This document shows, one piece after another, positions 37,595-48,329 of a stretch of DNA of 64,000 bases (its first letter is position 1; every line of letters begins with the position of its first letter). The DNA is from Candidatus Desulfobacillus denitrificans. Its GTDB lineage: Bacteria; Pseudomonadota; Gammaproteobacteria; Burkholderiales; Rhodocyclaceae. Where the stretch lies: the NCBI GenBank assembly GCA_017347485.1, contig AP021857.1, positions 1,054,001-1,118,000 of the forward strand, read 5' to 3'. Below the pieces are notes generated by a model. That model worked only from the letters and a program-made list of their open reading frames with translations, searched no databases and was not told where the DNA came from. A program made the translations under genes and the position numbers.

Positions 37595-37646
37595 TGTCGG
37601 GCGGTTGCGGCCGGGCTGTCGCCCGCCCAGCGTAAACTTCTCCCCC

Positions 37647-38774
37647 ATGTTCGAACGCCCAGGCGGCGGCGAGAAGGCCGTACTCGTCCAACTGGATTTC
37701 GGCGAAGGCGATACCCTAGAGCGCCTGGAGGAGCTTAAGCTGCTGGCGGGATCGGCCGGTGCCATCACCGTGGCTATCGTGCAAGGACGCCGGGAACGCC
37801 CGGATTCCGCGCTCTATGCGGGCAAGGGAAAAGTGGCCGAGGTGGCCGAGGCGATCCGCGGCATGGGCGCCGACATCGCCATTTTCAATCATGAACTTTC
37901 CGCTGCCCAACAGCGCAACCTGGAAAAGGAACTGGGGTGTCGTGTTGTCGATCGCACCAGCCTGATTCTCGACATCTTCGCCCAGCGCGCCAGAAGCCAT
38001 GAAGGCAAGTTGCAGGTCGAACTGGCGCAGTTGCAGCACATGGCGACCCGCCTGGTGCGCGGTTGGACGCACCTGGAGCGTCAGAAGGGCGGTATCGGCT
38101 TGCGTGGGCCTGGCGAAACCCAGCTTGAAACCGACCGGCGTCTGCTCGGCAAGCGGGTCAAGGTGCTCAAAGACCGTCTGAAGCTGCTTGGACGCCAGCG
38201 TGCCGTGCGGCGCCGCGCGCGCACCCGCCGCGAGATGCTGGCCGTGTCCCTGGTCGGCTACACCAACGCCGGCAAGTCGACCCTGTTCAATGCCCTGACA
38301 AAGGCCGGGGCCTATGCCGCCGATAAGCTGTTTGCCACCCTGGACACCACTTCCCGGCGGCTTTACCTGGATGGAGCCGGGCAGGTAGTCCTGTCCGACA
38401 CTGTCGGCTTCATCCGCGACCTGCCCCATTCGCTCGTGGCTGCTTTTCATGCCACGCTGGAAGAAACTGCCTCCGCGGACCTGCTCCTCCATGTGATCGA
38501 TTCGGCCAGTGCAGATCGCGATGCGCAGATTGCGGCGGTAAATAGCGTTCTCGAGGAAATCGGCGCTGCAGCCGTTCCTCAAATCCTGGTCTGGAACAAG
38601 ATCGACGTCACCGGCGTCGAGTCGGGGATCGAGCGGGATGCCTATGGTAAACTCTCGAGAGTTCGAGTCAGCGCAAAAACCGGCGCCGGTCTCGATCTTT
38701 TGCGGCTGGCATTGGCGGAAACGGCGCAGGGCGAATATGCGAAGCCCGTTTCGCCCGCCGTGGATGCCGCCTAA
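37647..38774 (+). CDS. hflX: Ribosome-rescue GTPase HflX
   Basis: HflX binds stalled or heat-damaged 50S/70S ribosomes and splits them using GTP. The 375-residue protein has an N-terminal HflX domain (residues 1-185, with GLRGPGETQLETDRR). The GTPase motifs GYTNAGKSTLFN, DTVGFIRDLP and NKID follow. ATG 37647 gives the conserved N-terminus; an upstream in-frame start at 37605 would add 14 residues with no conserved sequence. It precedes hflK and hflC as in many proteobacteria. Confidence 0.95.
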   Translation: MFERPGGGEKAVLVQLDFGEGDTLERLEELKLLAGSAGAITVAIVQGRRERPDSALYAGKGKVAEVAEAIRGMGADIAIFNHELSAAQQRNLEKELGCRVVDRTSLILDIFAQRARSHEGKLQVELAQLQHMATRLVRGWTHLERQKGGIGLRGPGETQLETDRRLLGKRVKVLKDRLKLLGRQRAVRRRARTRREMLAVSLVGYTNAGKSTLFNALTKAGAYAADKLFATLDTTSRRLYLDGAGQVVLSDTVGFIRDLPHSLVAAFHATLEETASADLLLHVIDSASADRDAQIAAVNSVLEEIGAAAVPQILVWNKIDVTGVESGIERDAYGKLSRVRVSAKTGAGLDLLRLALAETAQGEYAKPVSPAVDAA

Positions 38775-38819
38775 CAACGCTTCGCAACGCTTCGCACCCA
38801 GATGATTACTGGCATCCTG

Positions 38820-40046
38820 ATGTCGCTGAACGACCCACAGTGGGGCAACAACAAGGGATCGAACCAGGGCCCCCCCGACCTGGAAGATCTCTGGCGCGAT
38901 TTCAATCGCCGCCTCTCGGCGCTGTTCGGCAGGAAAGGCGGCGGCAGCGGCGACGGCGGTTCGCGCCCGCCCCTCAACGCCAAGGTCTTCGGTGGCGGCA
39001 TCGGCGCGCTCGTTGTGCTGGTACTGCTGGTATGGCTTTTCAGCGGTTTCTACATCGTCGATGCCAGCCAGCGCGGCGTCGTGCTGACTTTCGGCAAATT
39101 TACCCAGACGACCGAGCCCGGCCTGCGCTGGCGGCTGCCCTATCCGATCCAGACGCACGAGATCGTCAAGCTGACCGATGTTCGCATCGTGGATATAGGC
39201 TATCGCGGCTCCGACAAGAACAAGGTGCTGAAGGAAGCGCTGATGCTGACGGACGACGAGAACATCATCAGCATCCAGTTTTCCGTGCAATGGTTTCTGA
39301 AGGATCCGCAGGAGTATCTGTTCAACAACCGCAATCCGGAGGACACGGTGCTGCAGGCTGCCGAGACGGCCATGCGCGAGGTGGTCGGCAAGAGCAAGAT
39401 GGATTTCGCCCTCTATGAGGGCCGCGAACAGGTCGCCGCCCAGGCCACGAAGATCATGCAGGAGATTCTCGACCGCTACAGGACCGGCATCGTCGTGTCC
39501 AAGCTCCTCTTGCAGAACGTGCAGCCGCCAGAACAGGTGCAGGCCGCCTTCGAGGATGCCGTCAAGGCCGGCCAGGACCGCGACCGACAGATCAACGAAG
39601 GCCAGGCCTACGCCAATGACGTCATTCCGAAGGCACGCGGCACGGCCTCCCGCTTGCTGGAGGAGTCCAACGGCTACAAGAGCCGCGTCGTCGCCAATGC
39701 AGAAGGCGAAGCCAGCCGCTTCAAGCAGGTGCTGGTCGAATACAACAAGGCGCCCGAAGTGACGCGGCAGCGCATGTATCTTGACACGGTCCAGCAAGTC
39801 CTCTCCAGCACCAGCAAAATCCTGATCGATGCCAAGGGTGCGGGCAATCTCCTCTATCTGCCGCTCGACAAGCTGATGCAGGCAGCGGGAGCACCAACTG
39901 CCAGCACGCCGACCCCCGAGGCCTCGGCGCCTTTGAGCAAGGTCCTGCCGAATCTCGGCGCGGAGGTGCCGCCGCAAATCGAGCGGTCCGAGCCGATTTC
40001 GCGCTCACGCGATTCGCTGCGCTCGCGCGAGAGGGGGGAGCGCTGA
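38820..40046 (+). CDS. hflK: FtsH protease regulator HflK
   Basis: HflK is a membrane SPFH/stomatin-family protein that with HflC forms a cage around the FtsH protease. The 408-residue protein has a Gly-rich cytoplasmic N-terminus (about 1-57), a membrane segment (about 58-80) and the SPFH domain, followed by a long helical region and a Pro-rich tail. ATG 38820 gives the family start MSLNDPQWG; ATG 38802 is an alternative adding six residues. hflC starts 2 bases after the stop. Confidence 0.95.
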   Translation: MSLNDPQWGNNKGSNQGPPDLEDLWRDFNRRLSALFGRKGGGSGDGGSRPPLNAKVFGGGIGALVVLVLLVWLFSGFYIVDASQRGVVLTFGKFTQTTEPGLRWRLPYPIQTHEIVKLTDVRIVDIGYRGSDKNKVLKEALMLTDDENIISIQFSVQWFLKDPQEYLFNNRNPEDTVLQAAETAMREVVGKSKMDFALYEGREQVAAQATKIMQEILDRYRTGIVVSKLLLQNVQPPEQVQAAFEDAVKAGQDRDRQINEGQAYANDVIPKARGTASRLLEESNGYKSRVVANAEGEASRFKQVLVEYNKAPEVTRQRMYLDTVQQVLSSTSKILIDAKGAGNLLYLPLDKLMQAAGAPTASTPTPEASAPLSKVLPNLGAEVPPQIERSEPISRSRDSLRSRERGER

Positions 40047-40047
40047 C

Positions 40048-40923
40048 ATGCAACGCAACCTTGCCTTCATGATCGCCGTCGCCCTTGTCCTGCTGGTGGC
40101 GACCGCCATGTCGATGTATACGGTGGATCAGCGCCGTTACGCCATCGTCTTCCAGCTCGGCGAGATCAAGGATGTTATTGACGAGCCGGGACTGAACTTC
40201 AAGTGGCCGTTGATCCAGAACGTGCGCTATTTCGACAAGCGCATCCTCACCTACGATGCTTCCGAGCCCGAGCGATTCATTACTTCGGAGAAGAAGCCGG
40301 TGCTGGTCGATGCCTTCGTCAAATGGCGCATTGTGGACGTCAAGCAGTACTACATTTCCGTGCAGGGTGACGAAGCGCGCGCCTCCACCCGCCTGGCCCA
40401 GACCGTGAATGCCGGCCTGCGCGACGAGTTCTCCAAGCGCAGCGTGCATGACGTCGTCTCCGGCGAGCGCGAGAAGATCATGGATGAGGTCCGCACCAAG
40501 GCCGATGCCGATGCGCGCGCCATAGGCGTGCAGATCGTCGACGTCCGCCTGAAACGCGTAGACCTGGTGCAGGAAGTCTCCGAGTCGGTCTACCGGCGCA
40601 TGGAAACCGAGCGCAAGCGCGTTGCCAACGAGCTGCGTTCCAAAGGCGCCGCCGAGGCGGAAAAGATCAAAGCCGATGCGGACAAGCAGCGCGAGATCAT
40701 CATTGCCGAAGCCTACCGAGATGCGCAACGCATCAAGGGCGAGGGCGATGCCAAGGCGACGGCGATCTATGCCGGCGCTTTCGGCCAGAACCCGGAGTTT
40801 TACGCTTTCTACCGCAGTCTCGAGGCCTACCGCACCAGCTTCCGCAACAGGAGCGACGTGCTGGTTCTCGAACCGAATTCCGAATTCTTCAAGTACCTGA
40901 AGAGCACCGGCAAAGGGAAGTGA
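40048..40923 (+). CDS. hflC: FtsH protease regulator HflC
   Basis: The HflK partner, 291 residues, with one N-terminal membrane segment (about 5-22), an SPFH domain and a helical region containing KRVANELRSKGAAEAEKI. Together the proteins modulate FtsH access to membrane substrates. The stop overlaps the start of the small DUF2065 gene (TGATG). Confidence 0.96.
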   Translation: MQRNLAFMIAVALVLLVATAMSMYTVDQRRYAIVFQLGEIKDVIDEPGLNFKWPLIQNVRYFDKRILTYDASEPERFITSEKKPVLVDAFVKWRIVDVKQYYISVQGDEARASTRLAQTVNAGLRDEFSKRSVHDVVSGEREKIMDEVRTKADADARAIGVQIVDVRLKRVDLVQEVSESVYRRMETERKRVANELRSKGAAEAEKIKADADKQREIIIAEAYRDAQRIKGEGDAKATAIYAGAFGQNPEFYAFYRSLEAYRTSFRNRSDVLVLEPNSEFFKYLKSTGKGK

Positions 40924-41108
40924 TGTGGCCAACGTTGCTGATGGCATTCGCGCTAATGCTGGTCCTGGAAGGCTTGCTGCCCTTCATCGCGCCGAGGGCC
41001 TGGCGCGACACATTTCGGCGCATTACTGAGCTGGCCGACGGCCAGATCCGTTTCCTGGGGCTGTCCTCGATTGTCGTCGGCTTGCTTCTGCTCCTGATCA
41101 TGAAATGA
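40923..41108 (+). CDS. DUF2065 small membrane protein (YjeT-like)
   Basis: A 61-residue protein with two predicted membrane segments (about residues 3-22 and 42-59) separated by an amphipathic loop containing [15 protein letters not shown]. This matches the DUF2065 family, usually encoded right after hflC; function unknown. The ATG at 40923 overlaps the hflC stop and has AGGGAAG just upstream. A GTG one codon earlier is possible. Confidence 0.88.
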   Translation: MWPTLLMAFALMLVLEGLLPFIAPRAWRDTFRRITELADGQIRFLGLSSIVVGLLLLLIMK

Positions 41109-42271
41109 CCATGCGCCGCTGGCTGTTGCCCGAATCCATCGAAGACATCCTGCCGGCCGAAGCGCGTCGCATCGAGCGCCTGCGCCGCGCGTTCCTCGAC
41201 GAGTTCGGTCTGCATGGCTATGAACTGGTCATGCCGCCCCTGCTGGAATATGTCGAATCCCTGATGACCGGCAGCGGCCACGACATGGAACTGCGCACCT
41301 TCAAGCTGATTGATCAGCTGTCAGGCCGCACCATGGGCATACGTGCCGACATCACGCCGCAAGTGGCCCGAATTGATGCGCACCTACTCAACCGCAAGGG
41401 GGTTGCGCGACTGTGTTATTGCGGCAGCGTGCTGCACACCTTGCCGTCAGGGTTGACCGCAACGCGGGAGCCCCTGCAGATCGGCGCCGAGCTCTACGGT
41501 CATGCCGGCATCGAGGCCGATGCCGAGGTGATCCGCCTGCTGGCGCAGTCCCTCGAGATCGCTGGAGTAAAGACGTCGCGCATCGATCTGGGCCATGTTG
41601 GCGTCTTCCGCATCCTATCGTCGCGGGGCGGCCTGGAGCCTGAACTGGAGCAGGAACTGTTTTCCGTGCTGCAGGCGAAGGACCTGCCCGCTCTGCGGGA
41701 ACTGGTGAAGGATGTCGCCGAGCCGGTCCGGTCGGCCCTGCTGGCGCTTCCAGAATGCTATGGTGGGCGGGAGTCGCTCGACCGTGCTCTCGACCTAGCG
41801 CCGGGCGATGACGAGATTGCCCAGGCGGTAGCCGATCTGCGACAACTGGCGGGCGACTTGGCCGACCTGCCGGTAAGCTTCGATCTTGCCGACCTGCGCG
41901 GCTATCACTATCACAGCGGGGTAGTCTTCGCTGCCTACTGTGCAGGCCATCCCGGCGCCATTGCGCTTGGCGGCCGCTATGACAAGGTTGGCAAGGCTTT
42001 TGGGCGCGGTCGCCCGGCGACCGGTTTCAGCCTGGATCTGCGCGAGCTGGTCCAGTTCGAGACGGCCAGTGCAGCGCCCCGGGCTATTCTGGCTCCTCAG
42101 TCCGGCGGAAAAGGTCTGCGCGAGGCGGTGGCGCACCTGCGCACCAAGGGTGAGATCGTCATCGAAGCGCTGCCCGGCCACGAGGGCACCTGGAGCGAAG
42201 CTGGCTGCGACCGGCGACTGGTGCAGCGGGCCGGTGATTGGATCGTAGAGAATATCCAGGGAGAAATATAG
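41105..42271 (+). CDS. hisZ: ATP phosphoribosyltransferase regulatory subunit HisZ
   Basis: HisZ is a HisRS-like protein without tRNA charging activity that activates the short form of HisG, the first enzyme of histidine synthesis. The 388-residue protein begins [19 protein letters not shown], typical of HisZ. It retains the class II fold ([14 protein letters not shown]) but lacks the full histidyl-tRNA synthetase C-terminal anticodon domain. Its position between hflC/DUF2065 and purA is conserved. It implies a short HisG elsewhere in the genome. Confidence 0.95.
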   Translation: MTMRRWLLPESIEDILPAEARRIERLRRAFLDEFGLHGYELVMPPLLEYVESLMTGSGHDMELRTFKLIDQLSGRTMGIRADITPQVARIDAHLLNRKGVARLCYCGSVLHTLPSGLTATREPLQIGAELYGHAGIEADAEVIRLLAQSLEIAGVKTSRIDLGHVGVFRILSSRGGLEPELEQELFSVLQAKDLPALRELVKDVAEPVRSALLALPECYGGRESLDRALDLAPGDDEIAQAVADLRQLAGDLADLPVSFDLADLRGYHYHSGVVFAAYCAGHPGAIALGGRYDKVGKAFGRGRPATGFSLDLRELVQFETASAAPRAILAPQSGGKGLREAVAHLRTKGEIVIEALPGHEGTWSEAGCDRRLVQRAGDWIVENIQGEI

Positions 42272-43585
<1,314 letters not shown>

Positions 43586-43595
43586 CGGACGTAAA

Positions 43596-43624
43596 AAAAG
43601 CCGGTCGCTGACCGGCTTTTTCCT
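43596..43624 (+). terminator. Terminator after purA
   Basis: An 11-bp stem (AAAAGCCGGTC 43596-43606 with GACCGGCTTTT 43610-43620) closes a 3-base loop and runs into a T-rich tail. The A and T flanks make it potentially bidirectional, so it may also stop the minus-strand tRNA-Leu transcript. Confidence 0.88.
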
Positions 43625-43631
43625 TTGTACC

Positions 43632-43718
43632 TGGTGCCCAGAAGAGGACTCGAACCTCCACAGTGTTGCCACCGCTAGGACCTGAACCTAGTGCGTCTAC
43701 CAATTCCGCCATCTGGGC
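43632..43718 (-). tRNA. tRNA-Leu (anticodon CAG)
   Basis: The minus strand folds as a class II tRNA of 87 nt including an encoded CCA. The acceptor arm is GCCCAGA with TCTGGGC, the D-arm contains GGCGGAATTGGTAGACGC, and the anticodon stem CTAGG/CCTAG holds the loop TTCAGGT, giving anticodon CAG. A variable arm and the T-arm GTTCGAGTC follow. It reads CUG codons. It lies in the gap between purA and rnr, opposite in direction to both. Confidence 0.97.
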
Positions 43719-43730
43719 AAAGAGGGCGCA

Positions 43731-43758
43731 ATTTTAAAGGAAAGATCGATTTTGTCAA
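43731..43758 (-). promoter_or_regulatory. Promoter of tRNA-Leu, overlapping the rnr start
   Basis: On the minus strand, a perfect -35 box TTGACA (43758-43753) is followed after 16 bases by TAAAAT (43736-43731). This places transcription start just before the tRNA 5' end at 43718. The -35 box overlaps the TTG start codon of rnr on the other strand. Confidence 0.75.
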
Positions 43759-45968
43759 ACAAGCCGAGCAAGACGCGCAAGCGCGATCCGCACTATGAGC
43801 GCGAGGCCGGGAAGTACGATAACCCCCTGCCCAGCCGCGAATACGTGCTGTCTACGCTCGCCGAGCGCGGCGTGCCGCTGTCCTTCGAGTCGCTGGCTGA
43901 TCTGCTCGATATCCGGGAGCATGAATTCGATGCCTTCCAGCGCCGGCTGGGCGCCATGCAGCGCGATGGCCAGATCATGCAGAACCGGCGCGGCGACTAC
44001 CTCATTCCAGACAAGGCCGACCTTATCCGCGGCCGCGTCGAGGGACATCCTGACGGCTACGGTTTCTTGGTGCGCGACGAAGACGGGCCGGATATTTTCC
44101 TCGGCCCTAAGGAGATGGACAAGGCCCTGCATGGCGACCGCGTCATGGCGCGCATCGTCGGCATGGATCGGCGCGGCCGTCCCGAGGGCAAGATCGTCGA
44201 AGTGCTGGAGCGCGCCAACCACCGTGTCGTCGGCCGTGTGCACAACGAGCATGGCGTGCTGTTCGTGGTGGCCGAGAACCGCCGCATCAGCCAGGATATC
44301 CTGCTCGCCCCTGGCGCCAAGCCCAAGGCCGTGGCCGGTCAGGTGGTGGTGGTCGAGATCATCGAGCAGCCATCGAAGCACTCCCAGCCCATCGGCAAGG
44401 TGGTCGAGGTGCTCGGCAACTATGCCGATCCCGGCATGGAAATCGAGATTGCCCTGCGGAAGCACGAGCTGCCCTTCGAGTTTTCCCGCGAGGGCCTGGC
44501 CGAAGCGAAGAAACTGCCGGACGCAGTGCGCAAGAGCGACTGGAAGTGGGAGGGCGGCGTCCGCGAGGACATCCGCAGCCTGCCGCTGATGACCATCGAC
44601 GGCGAGACGGCGAAGGACTTCGACGACGCCGTCTATTGCGAACGCCAGGGCAAGGACGGCAAGGGCGGCTTCCGCCTGGTGGTCGCCATCGCCGATGTCA
44701 GCCACTACGTCCAGGCGGAGCGGGATCTCGACCGCGACGCCTACGAGCGCGGCAACTCGGTGTATTTCCCGCGCCGCGTGATCCCGATGCTGCCGGAGAA
44801 GATATCCAACGGCTTGTGCTCGCTCAACCCGCAGGTTGAGCGCTTGTGCATGGTCTGCGACATGGCCATCGCCGCCAACGGCGTCATCAAGCGCTACCGC
44901 TTCTACCCGGCGGTGATGTTCTCGCATGCGCGCCTCACTTACAACGAGGTGGCGGGCGCCCTTTATGAAAACGATCCGACGGCCACGGCAAAGATCGGGG
45001 GGTTGCTGCCCCACCTGCGCACCCTCGACGATCTCTACCGCGTGCTGGTGAAGGCGCGCTGGGCGCGCGGCGCCATCGACTTCGAGACGGTCGAGACGCA
45101 GATGATCTTCGATGACCAGGGCAAGATCGAACGCATCATCCCGGTCAGCCGCAACGACGCCCATCGCATCATCGAGGAGTGCATGCTGGCCGCCAACGTC
45201 TGCGCCTCGGACTTCCTGCACGAGAACGAGCACGCCGCGCTGTATCGCATCCATGAGGGACCGACGCCGGAGAAGCTGGAAAAGCTGCGCGAGTTTCTCA
45301 AGGAGTTCGGTCTGCAGCTCACCGGCGGCGACGAGCCCCATGCCAAGGACTACGCCAAACTGCTGGAGAAGGTAAAAGGCAGGCCGGACATGCAGCTTCT
45401 GCAGACGGTGATGCTGCGCTCCCTGCAGCAGGCGGTCTACAGCCCGGACAATGTCGGCCATTTCGGTCTCGCCTACGAGTCCTATACCCATTTCACCTCG
45501 CCCATCCGGCGCTATCCCGACCTCGTCATCCACCGCGCCATCAAGGCGGTGCTGCAGGGGGCGAAATACCGTCCGGGCAAATGGGATGAGATCGGCATCC
45601 ACTGCTCGCAGACCGAGCGGCGCGCCGACGATGCGACGCGCGACGTCGAGTCCTGGCTGAAGTGCTACTACATGAAGGAGCGCATCGGCGAGGAATTCGC
45701 CGGCAGCGTCTCCGCCGTTACGTCCTTCGGCATCTTCGTCGCACTGGACGACGTTTTCGTCGAGGGGCTGGTGCACATTTCCGATCTCGGCAGCGACTAT
45801 TTCCATTACGACGACGCCAAGCACCAACTGGTCGGCGAACGCACAGGACGCCGCTTCCGCCTGGCTGACCGCGTGCGCGTGCAGCTGGTGCGGGTGGATA
45901 TGGAAAGCAGCAAGATCGACTTCCGCTTGGCCGAGGAAGAGGGCGGGCAGGGCAGGCGCCGTGTCTGA
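43752..45968 (+). CDS. rnr: Ribonuclease R, TTG start
   Basis: RNase R is a 3'-to-5' exoribonuclease that degrades structured RNA. The 738-residue protein has N-terminal cold-shock domains, an RNB catalytic core with the metal-binding Asp cluster ([13 protein letters not shown], about residues 280-292), and a C-terminal S1 domain ([19 protein letters not shown]). No ATG exists before the conserved N-terminal block [16 protein letters not shown] 43752, with GGAAAG about 8 bases upstream, is the likely start. The 3' end overlaps rlmB by 8 bases. Confidence 0.95.
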   Translation: MSNKPSKTRKRDPHYEREAGKYDNPLPSREYVLSTLAERGVPLSFESLADLLDIREHEFDAFQRRLGAMQRDGQIMQNRRGDYLIPDKADLIRGRVEGHPDGYGFLVRDEDGPDIFLGPKEMDKALHGDRVMARIVGMDRRGRPEGKIVEVLERANHRVVGRVHNEHGVLFVVAENRRISQDILLAPGAKPKAVAGQVVVVEIIEQPSKHSQPIGKVVEVLGNYADPGMEIEIALRKHELPFEFSREGLAEAKKLPDAVRKSDWKWEGGVREDIRSLPLMTIDGETAKDFDDAVYCERQGKDGKGGFRLVVAIADVSHYVQAERDLDRDAYERGNSVYFPRRVIPMLPEKISNGLCSLNPQVERLCMVCDMAIAANGVIKRYRFYPAVMFSHARLTYNEVAGALYENDPTATAKIGGLLPHLRTLDDLYRVLVKARWARGAIDFETVETQMIFDDQGKIERIIPVSRNDAHRIIEECMLAANVCASDFLHENEHAALYRIHEGPTPEKLEKLREFLKEFGLQLTGGDEPHAKDYAKLLEKVKGRPDMQLLQTVMLRSLQQAVYSPDNVGHFGLAYESYTHFTSPIRRYPDLVIHRAIKAVLQGAKYRPGKWDEIGIHCSQTERRADDATRDVESWLKCYYMKERIGEEFAGSVSAVTSFGIFVALDDVFVEGLVHISDLGSDYFHYDDAKHQLVGERTGRRFRLADRVRVQLVRVDMESSKIDFRLAEEEGGQGRRRV

Positions 45969-46725
45969 AACCCGCTTCATCCACGGCTTTCATGCCATCA
46001 ATGCACGGCTGAGGCAAAGCGCCGGCAGCGTGCAGGAAATCTACATCGCCGCAGGACGGCAGGATGGCCGCACGCGGGACCTCGTCAAGTTGGCCGAAGC
46101 ACAGGGCGTGCGCGTCATTGCGACCGACCCGGCGCGCCTCGACGGCATGGCCGGTGGCCATGGCAAGGCGGCGCGCCACCAGGGCGTGGTGGCCCGCGTC
46201 GATGCCGCCCAGCGCCACGTCACGCTGGACGACGTGCTCGACACCCTCGCCGAGCCGGCCCTGCTGCTGGTGCTCGACGGCGTGCAGGATCCGCACAACC
46301 TGGGAGCCTGCCTGCGCGTCGCCGATGCGGCCGGGGCGCATGCCGTCGTGGCGCCGAAGGACCGGGCGGTGGGGCTCAACGCCACGGCCGTCAAGGTGGC
46401 CTGCGGCGCCGCCGACACCGTACCCTACGTCACCGTGACCAACCTGGCCAGGGCGTTGCGTGAAATGCAGGAGCGCGGCATCAGGATGGTTGGCGCCGAT
46501 GCCGAGGCCGACCAGGACATCTACGGCCTCGATCTCAAGGTGCCGTTGGCCCTGGTGCTGGGTGCCGAGGGTAGTGGTCTGCGCCGGTTGACGCGGAAAA
46601 CCTGCGACGCCTTGATTCGGATTCCCATGCATGGCAGCGTGGAAAGCCTCAACGTTTCCGTCGCCAGCGGCATCTGCCTGTTCGAGGCGCAGCGCCAGCG
46701 GCGCCCGGTCATTACAAGCGCTTGA
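45961..46725 (+). CDS. rlmB: 23S rRNA Gm2251 2'-O-methyltransferase
   Basis: RlmB is a SpoU-family (SPOUT) methyltransferase acting on G2251 of 23S rRNA. The 254-residue protein has an N-terminal L7Ae-like substrate-binding region and the three SPOUT motifs: [25 protein letters not shown] and [18 protein letters not shown] 45961 lies inside the end of rnr, the common rnr-rlmB pair. Confidence 0.95.
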   Translation: MSETRFIHGFHAINARLRQSAGSVQEIYIAAGRQDGRTRDLVKLAEAQGVRVIATDPARLDGMAGGHGKAARHQGVVARVDAAQRHVTLDDVLDTLAEPALLLVLDGVQDPHNLGACLRVADAAGAHAVVAPKDRAVGLNATAVKVACGAADTVPYVTVTNLARALREMQERGIRMVGADAEADQDIYGLDLKVPLALVLGAEGSGLRRLTRKTCDALIRIPMHGSVESLNVSVASGICLFEAQRQRRPVITSA

Positions 46726-46815
46726 TTTACCGCGCTTGTGCGGTTAAAATGCCCGGCTTTCACACCCTTGCCCCACCGCACGCATGGCGGGGGGTATAAC
46801 CCAGAAGGAGATTGC

Positions 46816-47211
46816 ATGCGACATTACGAAATCGTCTTCATCGTCCACCCGGACCAGAGCGAGCAGGTGCCCGCGATGATCGAGCGCTACAAGGGGCTCG
46901 TCACCGGCCGCGCCGGCCAGATCCACCGGCTCGAGGACTGGGGCCGCCGCCAGTTGGCCTACCCGATCGAGAAGGTGCACAAGGCGCACTACGTGCTCAT
47001 GAACATCGAGTGCGACGGCGAGACCCTGGCCGAACTCGAGCACGCCTTCAAGTTCAACGACGCTGTCCTGCGCCACCTCACGGTCAAGATGCGTCAAGCC
47101 GTGACGACGCCCTCCCCGATGATGAAGGAGGAGAAGGCCAAGTCGCTGACGCCGTCCGCCGAAGGTGCCAAAGCCGAGGAGGCGAAGCCCGCCGAGCAGC
47201 CCGCGGCCTGA
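46816..47211 (+). CDS. rpsF: 30S ribosomal protein S6
   Basis: S6 is a 30S platform protein that binds with S18. The 131-residue protein begins [18 protein letters not shown] and has an acidic/Ala-rich C-terminal tail. GAAGGAG lies 5 bases before the ATG. It heads the conserved rpsF-priB-rpsR-rplI operon. Confidence 0.98.
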   Translation: MRHYEIVFIVHPDQSEQVPAMIERYKGLVTGRAGQIHRLEDWGRRQLAYPIEKVHKAHYVLMNIECDGETLAELEHAFKFNDAVLRHLTVKMRQAVTTPSPMMKEEKAKSLTPSAEGAKAEEAKPAEQPAA

Positions 47212-47212
47212 T

Positions 47213-47536
47213 GTGACGGCGCCGCAGAACCGACTGACGATCACCGGGAGTATCATCGAATTGGCGCAGCTGCGCCACACCCCGGCGGGCGTGCCGGTCC
47301 TGAATTTCAGGATCGCCCATGCATCCGAACAGATCGAAGCCGGACTGCCGCGCAAGGTCGAATGCGAATTGCAGGCAGTGGCACTGGGACAGACGGCGCT
47401 TTTGCTGCAGGGGGCCAAACCGGGTGACGGCACCAGGCTGACCGGGTTTCTCGTGGCGAAAAGCACCCAGTCGAAGCAGCCGGTGCTGCATGTGGAACGA
47501 ATCGAATTTTTGGAAGGATCGAATCATGGCGTTTAA
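47213..47536 (+). CDS. priB: Primosomal replication protein N (PriB)
   Basis: PriB is a small OB-fold single-strand DNA-binding protein that helps PriA restart replication forks. The 107-residue protein begins with a GTG at 47213, two bases after the rpsF stop, followed by [21 protein letters not shown], the family N-terminus. A longer frame inside rpsF is not conserved. The gene lies between rpsF and rpsR as in other beta- and gammaproteobacteria and overlaps rpsR. Confidence 0.95.
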   Translation: MTAPQNRLTITGSIIELAQLRHTPAGVPVLNFRIAHASEQIEAGLPRKVECELQAVALGQTALLLQGAKPGDGTRLTGFLVAKSTQSKQPVLHVERIEFLEGSNHGV

Positions 47537-47807
47537 ACCGAGAAATGCGAAGGACGCGAAGAAGCGCAAGGACGACAAGGGCTCGCGCGGCATGTTCAAG
47601 CGGCGCAAGTTCTGCCGCTTCACCGCCGAGAAGATCGAGGAGATCGATTACAAGGATGTCGAGATTCTCAAGGACTTCATCACCGAGAACGGCAAGATCA
47701 TGCCGGCGCGCATCACCGGGACCAAGACCGGCTACCAGCGCCAGCTGTCCACCGCCATCAAGCGCGCGCGCTTCCTGGCGCTGATGCCCTACACCGACCT
47801 GCACTGA
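47526..47807 (+). CDS. rpsR: 30S ribosomal protein S18
   Basis: S18 pairs with S6 on the small subunit platform. The 93-residue protein has the core motif [19 protein letters not shown] and the C-terminal [22 protein letters not shown] 47526 follows GGAAGG at a proper distance inside the end of priB. Confidence 0.98.
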   Translation: MAFKPRNAKDAKKRKDDKGSRGMFKRRKFCRFTAEKIEEIDYKDVEILKDFITENGKIMPARITGTKTGYQRQLSTAIKRARFLALMPYTDLH

Positions 47808-47821
47808 GAGAGGACGCGACC

Positions 47822-48271
47822 ATGCAAGTGATTCTGATGGAAAAGGTGGTCAACCTCGGCAATCTGGGCGATGTCGTCAAGGTGCGCGACGGTTTTGCGC
47901 GCAACTTCCTCATCCCGCAGGGCAAGGCCAAGCGAGTTACACCGGAGAACCTGGCCGAGTTCGAGAAGCGCCGCGCCGAATTGGAGCGTCAGCAGGCCGA
48001 GAAACTGGCCGGCGCCCAGGAGAAAGCCGCCAAGTTGGAAGGCCTGATGGTGCAAATTACCCGCAAGGCTGGTGTGGATGGCCGCCTGTTCGGCTCCGTC
48101 ACCAACTTCGACATCGCCGACGCGCTGAAGGGGCTGGGCCACGAGGTCGAGAAGGCCGACATCCGCCTGCCGCAGGGCCCGTTGAAGATGATCGGAGATG
48201 CCCAGGTGCAGATTGCCCTTCATAGCGATGTGGTGGTGAACATCACCGTGTCGGTGCTGGGCGAGCACTAA
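47822..48271 (+). CDS. rplI: 50S ribosomal protein L9
   Basis: L9 binds 23S rRNA near the base of the L1 stalk. The 149-residue protein has the N-terminal signature [20 protein letters not shown], the connecting helix and the C-terminal domain. A strong bidirectional-looking terminator follows 25 bases after the stop, directly before the group II intron. Confidence 0.98.
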   Translation: MQVILMEKVVNLGNLGDVVKVRDGFARNFLIPQGKAKRVTPENLAEFEKRRAELERQQAEKLAGAQEKAAKLEGLMVQITRKAGVDGRLFGSVTNFDIADALKGLGHEVEKADIRLPQGPLKMIGDAQVQIALHSDVVVNITVSVLGEH

Positions 48272-48296
48272 GCCGAACGGCTGTTCCGCAATATGC

Positions 48297-48327
48297 AAAA
48301 GGGCCGCTGGAAAGCGGCCCTTTTTTT
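48297..48327 (+). terminator. Terminator after rplI, probably bidirectional
   Basis: GGGCCGCT (48301-48308) and AGCGGCCC (48313-48320) pair around GGAA, flanked by AAAA on the left and seven T on the right. The symmetric A and T flanks allow termination in both directions. The intron begins 2 bases after the T run. Confidence 0.92.
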
Positions 48328-48329
48328 GT

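Noticed and set aside
32226-42271. hisZ as a second functional histidyl-tRNA synthetase
   Set aside because: The protein at 41105 lacks the anticodon-binding end of a true HisRS and opens with the HisZ-type N-terminus, while a full hisS is present at 32226. It is a HisG regulatory subunit.
43755-45980. A 741-codon open frame on the minus strand opposite rnr
   Set aside because: It exactly mirrors rnr, has no family motifs, and arises from high-GC codon bias. Similar antisense frames opposite hflX/hflK (37716-39977), dnaX (49314-50912) and others were rejected for the same reason.
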